The translations under genes and the position numbers were made by a program. Below the pieces are notes generated by a model that ran no database searches, was not told where the DNA came from, and saw only the letters and a list, made by a program, of their open reading frames with translations. From contig OZ241894.1 in NCBI GenBank assembly GCA_965203575.1, positions 186,001-250,000 of the forward strand: a DNA stretch of 64,000 nucleotides, in the 5' to 3' direction. This DNA comes from Aldehydirespirator sp965203575. GTDB taxonomy: Bacteria > Actinomycetota > Acidimicrobiia > Acidimicrobiales > Aldehydirespiratoraceae. The number at the start of each line of letters is the position of its first letter. Position 1 is the first letter of the stretch. Below are positions 16,539-26,071 of the stretch, piece after piece.

Positions 16539-16572
16539 GAGCCTCCCCCCTGCGAGCCGGCGGGGGAGGCTC
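16539..16572 (+). terminator. Strong hairpin after the orphan binding-protein gene
   Basis: A perfect 11-bp stem has arms at 16539-16549 (GAGCCTCCCCC) and 16562-16572 (GGGGGAGGCTC), starting 15 bp after the stop codon. No T run follows. It likely ends or protects the binding-protein transcript, separating it from the amidohydrolase. Further along this 245-bp gap are an 8-bp inverted repeat (16585-16592 / 16621-16628), a dispersed repeat copy, and a small CGCCGC/GCGGCG hairpin at 16701-16720. Confidence 0.65.
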
Positions 16573-16654
16573 ACCGATGCGAGGATGTTCACCAGAGGCC
16601 GAGCGGGTGAGAGGCGATACGTGAACATGCTGGCGAAGCACTCAGCGAGGCCGT

Positions 16655-16693
16655 GGCCCGAGCGGCCCGTGAGCGCAGCGAACAAGAGCGGGA
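16655..16693. repeat. Dispersed intergenic repeat, single inverted copy
   Basis: The reverse complement of this segment matches the core of the repeat at 12531-12632 with one mismatch over 39 bases (CTTG in place of CTCG). It lies between the orphan binding protein and the amidohydrolase, in opposite orientation to the tandem copy. Confidence 0.8.
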
Positions 16694-16769
16694 AACACCA
16701 CGCCGCACCGCGAGGCGGCGTCTCCTACCGCGCGTGTTCTGAGTTGGACGCGCCACGGAAGGAACGAAA

Positions 16770-18224
16770 GTGACCGACGCCGACACGGGTGCGGACCACC
16801 GGCCGCAGGCCGCCGACTTCGTGGTCACCGGCACGGTGGTGACCGCCGACGCTGATCGCCGGGTGTACACCGACGGCGCGGTGGCGGTCCGCGATTCGCG
16901 GATCGTCGCCGTCGGCCCGAAGGCGGAGGTCGAGAGGGCCTTCGAGGGGGGACACCGGCTCGGCGGCCATCGCGACCTGGTGATCCCCGGACTCATCGAC
17001 ACCCACAACCACATGGCTCAAGCACTGGTGCGAAGCCTGGCGCTGGAGGACCTCCCCAACATCACCCGGGTCTACATACCGGCTGAGGACGTCCTCGGCG
17101 ACGACGGCATCCGCACGAGCGCGCGGGTGACCATGGCCAACCTGCTCCGGGCCGGCGTCACCACCACCACCGACACCACCTGCACCGCGGAGCACGAGGA
17201 GGCGGTGGGCGAGACCGCCCTGGAGACCGGCATCCGCTGCGCGCTGGCGGTGGGCCAGCGCGACCGCACCTCCCGCCTGGCCAGCAACTACGAGCAGATC
17301 GAGGGCCGGTCGGAATATCAGGACGACCCCGCCATCACGGCCGGCAACATCGCCCACCTGGAGGACTTCCTGACCCGCTGGTCGGAGCGGGGCCGCGGTC
17401 TGGTGCGCCCCTACATCCACGCCGCCAGCGTCCCCTCCATCAGCGACGAGATGTTCGTAGCGGCTCAGGACCTGGCCGAGCGCCACGACACAGCGGTGAT
17501 GACCCACATCAACCGCGACCGCGAGGAGATCGAGCTCTGCGTCTCACTGTTCGGGCGACGACCCCTGGAACACCTGAGCCGGCTCGGCGTCCTCGGTCCG
17601 CGTTTCCTGGCCATCCACGCCATGCTGACCACCGCCCGCGAAATCAGGCTGATGGCGGAAGCCGGAGCCAAGCTGACGCACGCGCCGGTGGTGTGCACCG
17701 ACATCGTGTCGGCCGTGACCGACGTGGTCGGCATGCGGGCCGCCGGGGTGACGGTGGGACTCGGATGCGACACCGTCATCAACGACATCCTGGCCGTGAT
17801 GAGGATCGCGTTCTTCATGCAGGCCCAGGCGGCCGGGATCCCCATGTACGACCCGATCGGATTCACCACCGAGGACGCCTTCGAGATGGCCACCATCGAT
17901 GGGGCCAAGGCCCTGGTCTGGGACCATGAGATCGGTTCGCTGGAGGTCGGCAAGGCCGCCGACATCGCGGTGATCGACGGGGAGAATCCGCGCCTTTCGC
18001 CGCGCCACAACCCGGTCGGCTCGATCGTGCGGTACGCAGTGGGAACGGACATCCGCAGCGTCCTGGTGGACGGCCGGTTGGTGGTGGACGACGGCCGGGT
18101 GCTGACCATCGACGAGGGCTCGTTGCTCGAGGAGGCTGACGAAGTCGCAGCCCGGGTTCGCAACGACCTCGTCCCCCGCCGCTACTGGCCCCTGAATCAG
18201 CGCTTCCGGATCATCGACGGCTGA
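16770..18224 (+). CDS. Amidohydrolase (chlorohydrolase/deaminase type, TrzN/SsnA-like)
   Basis: A 484-residue metal-dependent hydrolase of the amidohydrolase superfamily. The metal-binding His79 and His81 (in DTHNHM), His246 (MTHINRD), His283 (AIHAM) and Asp334 (GCDTV) are all present, so it should be catalytically competent. An N-terminal composite beta-sandwich precedes the TIM barrel, and the C-terminal sandwich motif VGKAADIAVID follows it. Relatives deaminate or dechlorinate purines, pyrimidines and s-triazines, or act on S-adenosylhomocysteine-type nucleosides. The GTG start has GGAACGAAA just upstream. It follows the orphan binding lipoprotein, so it may process the imported compound. 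Confidence 0.9.
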   Translation: MTDADTGADHRPQAADFVVTGTVVTADADRRVYTDGAVAVRDSRIVAVGPKAEVERAFEGGHRLGGHRDLVIPGLIDTHNHMAQALVRSLALEDLPNITRVYIPAEDVLGDDGIRTSARVTMANLLRAGVTTTTDTTCTAEHEEAVGETALETGIRCALAVGQRDRTSRLASNYEQIEGRSEYQDDPAITAGNIAHLEDFLTRWSERGRGLVRPYIHAASVPSISDEMFVAAQDLAERHDTAVMTHINRDREEIELCVSLFGRRPLEHLSRLGVLGPRFLAIHAMLTTAREIRLMAEAGAKLTHAPVVCTDIVSAVTDVVGMRAAGVTVGLGCDTVINDILAVMRIAFFMQAQAAGIPMYDPIGFTTEDAFEMATIDGAKALVWDHEIGSLEVGKAADIAVIDGENPRLSPRHNPVGSIVRYAVGTDIRSVLVDGRLVVDDGRVLTIDEGSLLEEADEVAARVRNDLVPRRYWPLNQRFRIIDG

Positions 18225-18282
18225 CAGCGCCGACCTCACCGCGGGCAACGGCGGCAGCATCGTTGGAAGGCCGGGCCGCTAG

Positions 18283-18288
18283 TACCGT
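18283..18288 (+). promoter_or_regulatory. Leaderless -10 box TACCGT for the M1 aminopeptidase gene
   Basis: TACCGT ends 6 nt before the ATG at 18295. No Shine-Dalgarno sequence is visible, consistent with a leaderless mRNA. Confidence 0.5.
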
Positions 18289-18294
18289 CGGGCC

Positions 18295-20835
18295 ATGAGT
18301 CCGAGACTGCCTGCCGGCGTCGTTCCCCGGCACTACGCCATCGAGCTGTCGCCCGACCTCGAGGATGCGACCTTCGCCGGAAACGTGGCCATCGACGTCG
18401 ACATCGCCGAGCCGCTGGACTCGATCACTCTGAACGCGGCGGAACTGAGCATCATCGGCGCGCGGCTCGTCACCGCATCCGGCGAGGCTGTCGAACTCGA
18501 TCCGGTGCTCGATGCGGAATCCGAGCGGCTGACCATGACCCGGAGCGACGGGTCCGGCCCGTTCGCGGCGGGGCGGGCCCGGCTGGATATCTCCTTCGAC
18601 GGGATCCTCAACGACCAGTTGCACGGCTTCTACCGGTCCACCTACACCGACGACGCCGGCGCCGCTCACACCATCGCCACCACCCAGTTCGAGTCCACCG
18701 ACGCCCGCCGGGCCTTTCCCTGCTTCGACGAGCCCGCCCTCAAGGCCACCTTCGCCACGACGCTGATCGTGGACGACAGCCTGCTGGCGGTGTCCAACAC
18801 GGCCGAGACCGGCCGCGAGCCGCTGGAGGACGGCAGGGTGCGGGTCAGCTTCGCCACCACCATGCCGATGTCCACCTATCTGGTGGCCTTCGTGGTGGGC
18901 CCGCTAGAGGCGACCGAGCCGGTCGACTGCGGCGGGGTGCCTCTGCGAGTGATCCACCGACCCGGCCGCGGCGACCAGACCGCCTTCGCCCTCGATGTGG
19001 CGGCCCATGCCCTGCAGTGGCTCTCCGACTACTACGGCCTGCCCTACCCCTCGGACAAGCTCGACCTGGTGGCCATCCCCGACTTCGCGTTCGGCGCCAT
19101 GGAGAACCTCGGCTGCGTGACCTTCCGGGAGGTGCTCCTGCTGGTGGATCCCGCCGCCGCCAGCCAGCCGGATCTGCAACGGGTGGCCGAGGTCATCAAC
19201 CACGAACTAGCCCACATGTGGTTCGGGGATCTCGTGACCATGGCCTGGTGGGAGGGCCTCTGGCTGAACGAGGCCTTCGCCACGTTCATGGAGACGGCGT
19301 GCACCGACGCCTACCGGCCCGACTGGCAGGTCTGGTCGACGTTCTGCCGCAGCCGAGCCTCAGCCCTGTCCACCGACGCCCTCGGCAGCACGAGGTCGGT
19401 GGAGTACCCGGTCCACTCCCCCGCCGAGGCCGAGGACATGTTCGACGTGATCACCTACGAGAAGGGCGCGGCCCTGGTCCGCATGCTGGAGCAGTACCTC
19501 GGCGCCGAGACGTTCCGGGCCGGCGTGCGCCTCTACCTGCGGCGGCACGCCTACGCCAACACGGTCACCGAAGACCTGTGGAACTCGTTGGCCGACGCGT
19601 CCGGCGAGCCCGTGGGGCAGATCATGGACGGCTGGATACATCAGGGCGGGTATCCGGCGGTGACCGCCGCCGCCACCGATCACGGCCTCAGAGTTTCGCA
19701 GCGCCATTTCACGCTCGACCCCGAGCGAGCCGACGAGCGCAGATGGGTGGTCCCGCTGCGGCTGCGGGTCCGGCCGCCCGTAGGCGACCGGGACGAGGTG
19801 CGGTTCCTGCTCGAGGGGTCCCCGCGGACCCTCACCGGAGCAGCCGGCGGCCCGGTGACGGTCAACAGCGGCGCTTCGGGCTTCTACCGCGACGATCCCA
19901 GCCCCGAGGCGCTGGCGGCCGTCGCGTCGGAAGGCCCCGGCGACCGCAACGCGGAGGAACGCCACGGCCTGGTCGACGACGCTTGGGCCGCGACACTGGC
20001 CGGCAGCCTCGACGCGCCGGCGTACCTCGACTTGGTGCTGCGAGGGTTCGTTGGCGAACGCGATCTCACCGTATGGCAGGCCGTCGCGGGCACCCTGGCC
20101 CACCTCCGCAGGCTGGTGGACGCCGACGCAGCCCACCGCTTCTGCGAGCTGGTCGTGGCCGCCTCCGACACTGCGGCCGCCGATCTCGGGCTCGACCCTC
20201 CCGCGGACGGCGAGAACGAGCGAACCGGCGAGCTGCGGGCCACCCTCCTCCGGCTGCGGGGGGCGGTCGCCGACCACGCCGCCACCATCGAGGCGTGCCG
20301 GCAGAGGCTCGACGACCCTGACCCCACGCTCGCGGCGGCCGCTCTGAGCGTGGTGGCGGCTCACGGCGACGCCGAGGACTTCGCTTGGGTCCGCGGACGC
20401 TTCGAGACGGCGTCGGATCCCCAGACCGAGCAGCGCCATCTGGCTGCCCTGGCCGACTTCGGTGACCCGGAACTGGTCCGCACCATCCTCGAGGGCACCC
20501 TCGACGGCGCGGTCCGCACCCAGGACGGCCCCTACCTGGTTCGGAGGGCCCTGCTCAACCGCGTCTGCGGACCCGAGGCGTGGGACTTCCTGGCCGAGCA
20601 CTGGGACCGCCTGCTCGGCATCTTCCCAACCAACTACTCACTGGCCCGGATGCTGGAGGGAGTGACCGCGCTCGACCGGGCCGAGCTGGCCGCCCGGGTG
20701 CATGCCTTCCTGGCCGAGCACCCCCTGCCCCAGGGAGCCAAGCAGGTCGCCCAGCACCTGGAGCGCCTCAACATCAACGTCGCTCTACGGGCCCGCGAGT
20801 CCGACCGCCTGGCCGCCGCCATTCTGAGCAGCTGA
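18295..20835 (+). CDS. pepN: Aminopeptidase N, M1 family metallopeptidase
   Basis: An 846-residue zinc aminopeptidase that removes N-terminal residues from peptides in the cytoplasm. The exopeptidase motif GAMEN is at residues 267-271, the zinc-binding HELAH at 303-307, and the third ligand Glu lies in LWLNEAFA about 19 residues later. The N-terminal beta-sandwich, the catalytic thermolysin-like domain and a C-terminal ERAP1-like helical domain from about 520 onward match the family in order and length. There is no signal peptide. It is convergent with ribF, with only 12 bp between stops. Confidence 0.95.
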   Translation: MSPRLPAGVVPRHYAIELSPDLEDATFAGNVAIDVDIAEPLDSITLNAAELSIIGARLVTASGEAVELDPVLDAESERLTMTRSDGSGPFAAGRARLDISFDGILNDQLHGFYRSTYTDDAGAAHTIATTQFESTDARRAFPCFDEPALKATFATTLIVDDSLLAVSNTAETGREPLEDGRVRVSFATTMPMSTYLVAFVVGPLEATEPVDCGGVPLRVIHRPGRGDQTAFALDVAAHALQWLSDYYGLPYPSDKLDLVAIPDFAFGAMENLGCVTFREVLLLVDPAAASQPDLQRVAEVINHELAHMWFGDLVTMAWWEGLWLNEAFATFMETACTDAYRPDWQVWSTFCRSRASALSTDALGSTRSVEYPVHSPAEAEDMFDVITYEKGAALVRMLEQYLGAETFRAGVRLYLRRHAYANTVTEDLWNSLADASGEPVGQIMDGWIHQGGYPAVTAAATDHGLRVSQRHFTLDPERADERRWVVPLRLRVRPPVGDRDEVRFLLEGSPRTLTGAAGGPVTVNSGASGFYRDDPSPEALAAVASEGPGDRNAEERHGLVDDAWAATLAGSLDAPAYLDLVLRGFVGERDLTVWQAVAGTLAHLRRLVDADAAHRFCELVVAASDTAAADLGLDPPADGENERTGELRATLLRLRGAVADHAATIEACRQRLDDPDPTLAAAALSVVAAHGDAEDFAWVRGRFETASDPQTEQRHLAALADFGDPELVRTILEGTLDGAVRTQDGPYLVRRALLNRVCGPEAWDFLAEHWDRLLGIFPTNYSLARMLEGVTALDRAELAARVHAFLAEHPLPQGAKQVAQHLERLNINVALRARESDRLAAAILSS

Positions 20836-20847
20836 CCGGGTCGGGGC

Positions 20848-21795
20848 TCAGGACAGGCCGAGACGGTTTCGGGCGTCGGCGACGTCGATGGCGAGTTGCT
20901 CGGAGAGATGCTCTATGCCCTCGAACTTGCGCTCGCTCCTGAGGAAGTCGACGAACTCCACACGCACTTCGCATCCGTACAGATCGCCTTCGAAGTCGAT
21001 GACGTGGACCTCCAACAGCGACTTCTCGGCGTGCTCGTAGAACGTCGGCCGGCGACCGATGTTGATGGCGCATCCCCTGCGCTGGCCGTCGGGCAGCGTG
21101 CACCAGCCCGCGTACACCGCGTCGGCCGGCCATGCCATGAACTTCGGGACGGGCACGTTGGCGGTGGGAAACCCGACCGTGACCCCACGCCGGTCTCCGG
21201 GAACGACCGTGCCCCGCACCTCGTAGTAGCGACCCAGCATCCTCGCGGCCCGGGCCACGTCGCCTCCGGCGAGGGCCCGCCTCACCGTCGTGGACGACAC
21301 CGGCTCGCGGGCACCCTCACGGTGCCGGATGAGCTTCAGCGGGACCACCTCGAAGTCCCACTCCCGGCCAAGGCGCTGGAGTTCGGCGACGTTGCCGGTA
21401 CGGCCCTTGCCGAAATGGAAGTCCTCCCCCACCACCACTGCCCGGGCATGGAGGGCGTCCAGAAAGACCTGCTCCACGAACTCCTCCGGCCTGGTGCCGG
21501 CCCGGGCCTCGTCGAACTCGATCACATATGTGTAGTCGAGCCCCTGAGCCTCGAGCAGCTCCAGCTTCTGTTCGAGGGTCGTAAGCAGCTTCGGCGCGTT
21601 CTCAGGACGAACCACGTACGCCGGGTGGGTGTCGAACGTGACGACCGCAGACGCCACCCCGAGGCGCTCCGCGGTGCGCCGAACCTGGGTGAGAACCTCC
21701 TGATGACCGAGATGCACCCCGTCGAACACGCCGATCGCGGCCGCCACCGACACCATGGGGGGGAGTTGATCGCGCCGATCATGCAGCAGTTCCAC
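20848..21795 (-). CDS. ribF: Bifunctional riboflavin kinase / FAD synthetase
   Basis: A 315-residue enzyme that converts riboflavin to FMN and then FAD. The N-terminal FAD synthetase nucleotidyltransferase domain carries GVFDGVHLGHQ near residues 22-32 and SSTTVRRAL near 175. The C-terminal flavokinase domain begins near GDRRGVTVGFPTANV with the PTAN motif. The GTG start at 21795 has GGGAGG five bases upstream. It is the last gene of the rpsB-to-ribF block, and the truB-ribF neighbourhood is conserved in many bacteria. The 176-bp gap upstream carries a dispersed repeat and possibly its own promoter. Confidence 0.96.
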   Translation of the reverse strand: MELLHDRRDQLPPMVSVAAAIGVFDGVHLGHQEVLTQVRRTAERLGVASAVVTFDTHPAYVVRPENAPKLLTTLEQKLELLEAQGLDYTYVIEFDEARAGTRPEEFVEQVFLDALHARAVVVGEDFHFGKGRTGNVAELQRLGREWDFEVVPLKLIRHREGAREPVSSTTVRRALAGGDVARAARMLGRYYEVRGTVVPGDRRGVTVGFPTANVPVPKFMAWPADAVYAGWCTLPDGQRRGCAINIGRRPTFYEHAEKSLLEVHVIDFEGDLYGCEVRVEFVDFLRSERKFEGIEHLSEQLAIDVADARNRLGLS

Positions 21796-21898
21796 GGACG
21801 CCTCCCGCGCGGGACAGTGACGGTTCCGGACCCTGGGGCCGGTACCTGGGAGGCTACCGACGCCCGTCCCCTACCTCACACCCGCCACCGCGGTATCA

Positions 21899-21938
21899 CT
21901 CCCGCTCTTGTTCGCTTCGCTCACCGGCCGCCCGGGCC
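21899..21938. repeat. Dispersed intergenic repeat, third locus
   Basis: This 40-bp segment in the truB-ribF gap matches the core of the repeats at 12531-12632 and 16655-16693. It has a few substitutions, including TTCGCTTCGCTCACC in place of TTCGCTGCGCTCACG. Confidence 0.75.
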
Positions 21939-21971
21939 ACGGCCTCACCCGTGGGGGCCGGACTCGTGCCC

Positions 21972-22850
21972 CTATCCGCTCGGCCTCTGGGCGACACCCG
22001 CCACTACAACGGCCGGCTTGGCGCCCGTGCGGAACGGCTCGTACACCGCGAGCAGCGCGCCCTCGGAGTCGTGCACCGACCACGGGCCGTCTCCCGCGAC
22101 GCCGAGGTACTCGAGATCCAGAACCCGGCCGTGAGCCACCTGGGCCGCCGCCGCCGGACCCACTCGCACGCCTGCCAGATGTTGGACGGCGTGCGCCATC
22201 GGCAGCACCTCGGCAGACTCGACCGGGCGGGCCGCATCGAGCCCGAAGCCGCCCACGGCCGTGCGTCGAAGGTTCCTCAGGTGGGCGCCCCCGCCCAGGG
22301 CCCGACCGAGATCCGCGGCCAGCACCCTCACGTAGGTGCCCGAAGAGCAGTCAACAACGGCCCGAAGCACGGCGTCGGTGCCTGGCACGGGCGTGACGTC
22401 GAATCGATGGACCGTGACCGGCCGGGCCTCGCGCTCCACCTCCACACCGGCGCGGGCGAGGGTGTGAAGCCTGCGTCCTCCCACCTTCACCGCCGAGACC
22501 ATGGGCGGAACCTGGAGGATCTCGCCGGTGAGGGCGGCAACAGCCTCGCGAAGCTGCTCCGCGCTCACGCCGGCCATGTCGTGGCGGGCTGTCACCTGCC
22601 CCGTCGAGTCGAGGGTGTCGGTCTCGATTCCGAGCACGATCTCCGCCTCGTAGCTCTTCGGGAGTCCGGTGACATACCGCAGCAGCCGGGTCGCCCTGCC
22701 CACGCCGAGGACCAGCACCCCGGTGGCGTCGGGGTCCAGGGTGCCGCTGTGCCCAACCTTCCTGGTGCCCAGCACACCGCGGGCCTTGGCCACCACGTCG
22801 TGGCTCGTCCAGCCAGCGGGCTTGTCAACGACCGCGACGCCGTCGGGCAC
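21972..22850 (-). CDS. truB: tRNA pseudouridine(55) synthase
   Basis: A 292-residue pseudouridine synthase that modifies U55 in the T-loop of tRNAs. The catalytic Asp39 lies in the signature GHSGTLDPDATG. The substrate-binding YEAEIVLGIETDT segment and a C-terminal PUA-like region follow. The start is a GTG at 22850 whose last base coincides with the end of the rbfA stop (TAGTG), so it is translationally coupled to rbfA. The infB-rbfA-truB-ribF order is the classic bacterial arrangement. Confidence 0.96.
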   Translation of the reverse strand: MPDGVAVVDKPAGWTSHDVVAKARGVLGTRKVGHSGTLDPDATGVLVLGVGRATRLLRYVTGLPKSYEAEIVLGIETDTLDSTGQVTARHDMAGVSAEQLREAVAALTGEILQVPPMVSAVKVGGRRLHTLARAGVEVEREARPVTVHRFDVTPVPGTDAVLRAVVDCSSGTYVRVLAADLGRALGGGAHLRNLRRTAVGGFGLDAARPVESAEVLPMAHAVQHLAGVRVGPAAAAQVAHGRVLDLEYLGVAGDGPWSVHDSEGALLAVYEPFRTGAKPAVVVAGVAQRPSG

Positions 22851-23236
22851 TACCGGTTCTCGCCGTCGGTGCCGTCGAGGAGCCTCTCGATGCGCTCGGC
22901 CGAGCGCAGCACAGTGTCGGGACGGAACACAAGCTCCGGCGTGCGTCGCAGCCGAGTCTGGTCCCCGACGATGCGCCGCAGACCGCCGGCGTGCTCCTCG
23001 AAGGCCTCAGCGATGTCGGCATCGCCCTCCTCGGTGTCGCCGAGGGACGTGAACCACACGACAGCCCTGTGCAGGTCACGGTCTACGTCGACGCCCGTGA
23101 CCGACACCATGGCCAACCGGTCATCGTCGATCTGCTCCATGGACTCGGCGATGATGCGCCGGATGAGCTCGCCCACCCGGGCGGTGCGATGGCCGGCCCG
23201 ATGGTCGGGATGCGAGCGTCGGGTTCGCCGTGTCAT
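22850..23236 (-). CDS. rbfA: Ribosome-binding factor A
   Basis: A 128-residue KH-like cold-shock protein that matures the 5' end of 16S rRNA on the 30S subunit. The ATG at 23234-23236 overlaps the infB stop as ATGA; a longer frame upstream would extend into infB. The conserved RVGELIRRIIAE helix, the VSVTGVDVDRDL strand and the C-terminal LVFRPDTVLRSAERIERLL segment are recognisable. It sits between infB and truB as expected. Confidence 0.95.
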   Translation of the reverse strand: MTRRTRRSHPDHRAGHRTARVGELIRRIIAESMEQIDDDRLAMVSVTGVDVDRDLHRAVVWFTSLGDTEEGDADIAEAFEEHAGGLRRIVGDQTRLRRTPELVFRPDTVLRSAERIERLLDGTDGENR

Positions 23237-26058
23237 TGATCGAGGGTTCGGGCCACCTCGCGCTCTTCGAAGGTCTCGATTATGTCGCCCGCCTTGAGAT
23301 CCTGGAAGTTGCTCAGACCGATGCCGCACTCGAAGCCCGACTGAACCTCGCGGACATCGTCGGTGAAGCGCTTGAGCGAGTTGATGGTCCCCTTCCAGAT
23401 GATGGCCCCGTCGCGCAGGAAACGCACCTTGGCTCCCCTGGTGATGGTGCCGTTCTGCACGTAGCAGCCCGCCACCGCCCCCACCCGGGGGATGCGGAAG
23501 ACCTGGCGCACCTCGGCTTCGCCCGTGACGATCTCGGTGATGTCGGGGGCGAGCATCCCTACCATGGCCGACGAGACGTCCTCGAGCAGCTTGTAGATGA
23601 TCTCGTAGGTGCGGATCTCCACGTTCTCGGCGTCGGCAGCCTCACGAGCCTTGCGGTCGGGCCGGACGTTGAAGCCGATGATGGTTGCGTTCGACGCCGA
23701 GGCGAGCTGGATGTCGTTCTCGGTGATGCCGCCCACACCCCGATGCACGATGGCGATGCGGACCTCGCCGGTCTCGAGTTTGCGGAGGCTCTCGGTGACG
23801 GCCTCCAGCGACCCGTTGACGTCGGCCTTCACGATGACGTTGAGCGTGGCCGTCTCGCCCCGCTGGATCCGGGTGAACAGGTCCTCGAGCTTGGCCCCGC
23901 CGGACAGCGCGTGAGCCTCGCGGCCCAGACTCGACAGGCGCTGCCAGTGCTCGCGGGTGTCGGCCACCCGCCCGGCGATCTTCTCGTTGGGAGCGACCGC
24001 GAAGGCATCGCCCGCGATGGCGACCTCCGACAAGCCCAGGACCTGGACCGGCGTCGACGGAGGGGCCTCATCGACGGCCTCGCCCCGATCGTCGAGCAGG
24101 GCCCGGACACGACCCCAGGACGCTCCCGCGACCACCGGGTCACCGATGCGCAGCGTGCCTCTCTGCACCAGCACGGTGGCCACAGGACCCCGCCCGATGT
24201 CGAGATTCGACTCGAGCACGACCCCGCCCGCTCGACCCTCCGACGATGCCCTCAGGTCCTCGACCTCGGCCACCAGCAGTATCTGATCAAGCAGGTCCTC
24301 GAGGCCCTGGCCGGTCAGAGCCGACACCTCGCAGTAGATCGTCTCCCCGCCCCAGGCCTCCGGAACCAGGCCCTGCTCGGCCACTCCGGCCACGGTCCTC
24401 TGCGGATCGGCGTTGGGACGATCGATCTTGTTGACCGCGACCACGATGGGAACGTCGGCGGCTTTGGCGTGGTTGATGGCCTCGACCGTCTGGGGCATCA
24501 CGCCGTCGTCGGCGGCCACGACCAGCACCACGATGTCGGTGGCACCCGCGCCCCGGGCCCGCATGGCCGTGAACGCCTCGTGGCCGGGAGTGTCGATGAA
24601 GGTGAGCGTCCGGTCGTTGCGCTCGACCTGATAGGCACCGATGTGCTGGGTGATTCCGCCCGCCTCGCCGTCGACCACGTTCGTGTCGCGGATCCGGTCG
24701 AGCAGCAGCGTCTTGCCGTGGTCGACGTGGCCCATGACGGTGATCACGGGAGCCCTGAGGGGAGCGACGCCTGGGTCGTCGTCGCCGTCGATCCCTAGGA
24801 GTTTGCGCAGTTCGGCCTCCTGCTCCTCACCAGGGTCGACGAGGCGGATCTCGGCACCGATCTCGGCCGCGAACAACTCCATCATCTCGTCGCTCAGCGA
24901 CTGGGTGGCGGTGACCATCTCGCCGTGCTGCATCAGGAAGCGGACCACATCGGCGGCGGTGCGATTGAGCTTGGGGCCGAAGTCCTGGGCGGCCGAAGCC
25001 CGCTCCACCACGACGATGCCCTCGGGCACCGCGGCGTGACGGGGCGTGTAGGTCGGGACGTCCATGGGCTGGAGCTCCTCGCGCACCCGCCGCCTGCGGC
25101 TCTTGCGGCGGGGCGGGCGTCGCTGAGCGCCACCGGGGGCGCCCCTGCCCCCGCCGGGACGGCCCGGCGGTCCCGGAGCGACAGGCCGGGGACCGCCCAG
25201 AGAACGAGGACCGCCTGCCGGGGCGCCGCGGCGGGGTCCTGCCGGTCTATCAGCCTGAGGCCGGGGGCCCGCCGGGCGGGAGGCTCCGCTGGACGGGCGG
25301 CGCTCCGGCGCGGCCGGACCTCCCCGGCTGGGAGTCCCCTGAGGGGCAGGCGGCCGAAGGCGGCGAGGAGGAGGCGGCGGCGGAATGGGCTTGCCCGACC
25401 GCGATACGGGAGGGGTTCCGGGCCTGAGAGGACGGGGCGGCGCCGCGCTGGCCTGCGCCTTGGGGCCGGCGGGCTTGGGCGGCGGGGGCTCCTCCGCGAC
25501 AGGCTGGGGCTCCTGGACAACGACTCGCTTGGCCGGAGCCACACTGCCACTCGAGGAGATGGTCACCTTCGGCTTCGCGGCGGCAGGCTCGGTCACTTCC
25601 GCCGCGGCCGGCGCGGTCGCTGCGGCCACCGACGCGTCCGGCTCGACCTGCGGCGCGGCCTGGGCGGCGGGCGCCCTCGCGGCCGGTGCGGCCCGGACTC
25701 TGGACTCGCTGCTGACCTCGGCCGCTGGCTTCACAGGAACAACCGGCTGGGGACTGGGAGCTTCCGCCTCCGGCTTCGACGTGACCGGCGCCTTGGCCTC
25801 GGGCTTCACAGGCTCCGGTTTCGGGGGCTCCGGCACGACGGTCTCCGGTTCCGCCACCTTCACGGGTTCCGGAGGCGGCGGGGGCTTCAGCAGCCCGTCG
25901 CGTTCTGCTCGTCGCCGTACGCGGTCGGCTTGAGCCTCGACGATGCTCGAAGAATGTGACTTGACTCCGATGCTGAGCGCGAAGCAAAGATCGAGCGTCT
26001 CTTGATTCGTCAGTCCGAGCTCCTTGGCGAGCTCGTGGACGCGGATCTTGCCTGGCAA
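23233..26058 (-). CDS. infB: Translation initiation factor IF-2
   Basis: A 941-residue GTPase that places initiator tRNA on the 30S subunit. The N-terminal IF2_N motif (VHELAKELGL) is followed by a Pro/Ala/Arg-rich linker (about residues 60-330). The G-domain has GHVDHGKT near 442, DTPGHE, and NKID. Domains II-IV follow, with the C-terminal VGMLAPDITE region. The start is a TTG at 26056-26058, 13 bp after the ylxR stop, because no ATG or GTG lies closer in frame. The ATGA overlap with rbfA indicates coupling. The long linker is typical of actinobacterial IF-2. Confidence 0.96.
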   Translation of the reverse strand: MPGKIRVHELAKELGLTNQETLDLCFALSIGVKSHSSSIVEAQADRVRRRAERDGLLKPPPPPEPVKVAEPETVVPEPPKPEPVKPEAKAPVTSKPEAEAPSPQPVVPVKPAAEVSSESRVRAAPAARAPAAQAAPQVEPDASVAAATAPAAAEVTEPAAAKPKVTISSSGSVAPAKRVVVQEPQPVAEEPPPPKPAGPKAQASAAPPRPLRPGTPPVSRSGKPIPPPPPPRRLRPPAPQGTPSRGGPAAPERRPSSGASRPAGPRPQADRPAGPRRGAPAGGPRSLGGPRPVAPGPPGRPGGGRGAPGGAQRRPPRRKSRRRRVREELQPMDVPTYTPRHAAVPEGIVVVERASAAQDFGPKLNRTAADVVRFLMQHGEMVTATQSLSDEMMELFAAEIGAEIRLVDPGEEQEAELRKLLGIDGDDDPGVAPLRAPVITVMGHVDHGKTLLLDRIRDTNVVDGEAGGITQHIGAYQVERNDRTLTFIDTPGHEAFTAMRARGAGATDIVVLVVAADDGVMPQTVEAINHAKAADVPIVVAVNKIDRPNADPQRTVAGVAEQGLVPEAWGGETIYCEVSALTGQGLEDLLDQILLVAEVEDLRASSEGRAGGVVLESNLDIGRGPVATVLVQRGTLRIGDPVVAGASWGRVRALLDDRGEAVDEAPPSTPVQVLGLSEVAIAGDAFAVAPNEKIAGRVADTREHWQRLSSLGREAHALSGGAKLEDLFTRIQRGETATLNVIVKADVNGSLEAVTESLRKLETGEVRIAIVHRGVGGITENDIQLASASNATIIGFNVRPDRKAREAADAENVEIRTYEIIYKLLEDVSSAMVGMLAPDITEIVTGEAEVRQVFRIPRVGAVAGCYVQNGTITRGAKVRFLRDGAIIWKGTINSLKRFTDDVREVQSGFECGIGLSNFQDLKAGDIIETFEEREVARTLDQ

Positions 26059-26071
26059 CGCGTGCCCCCGT

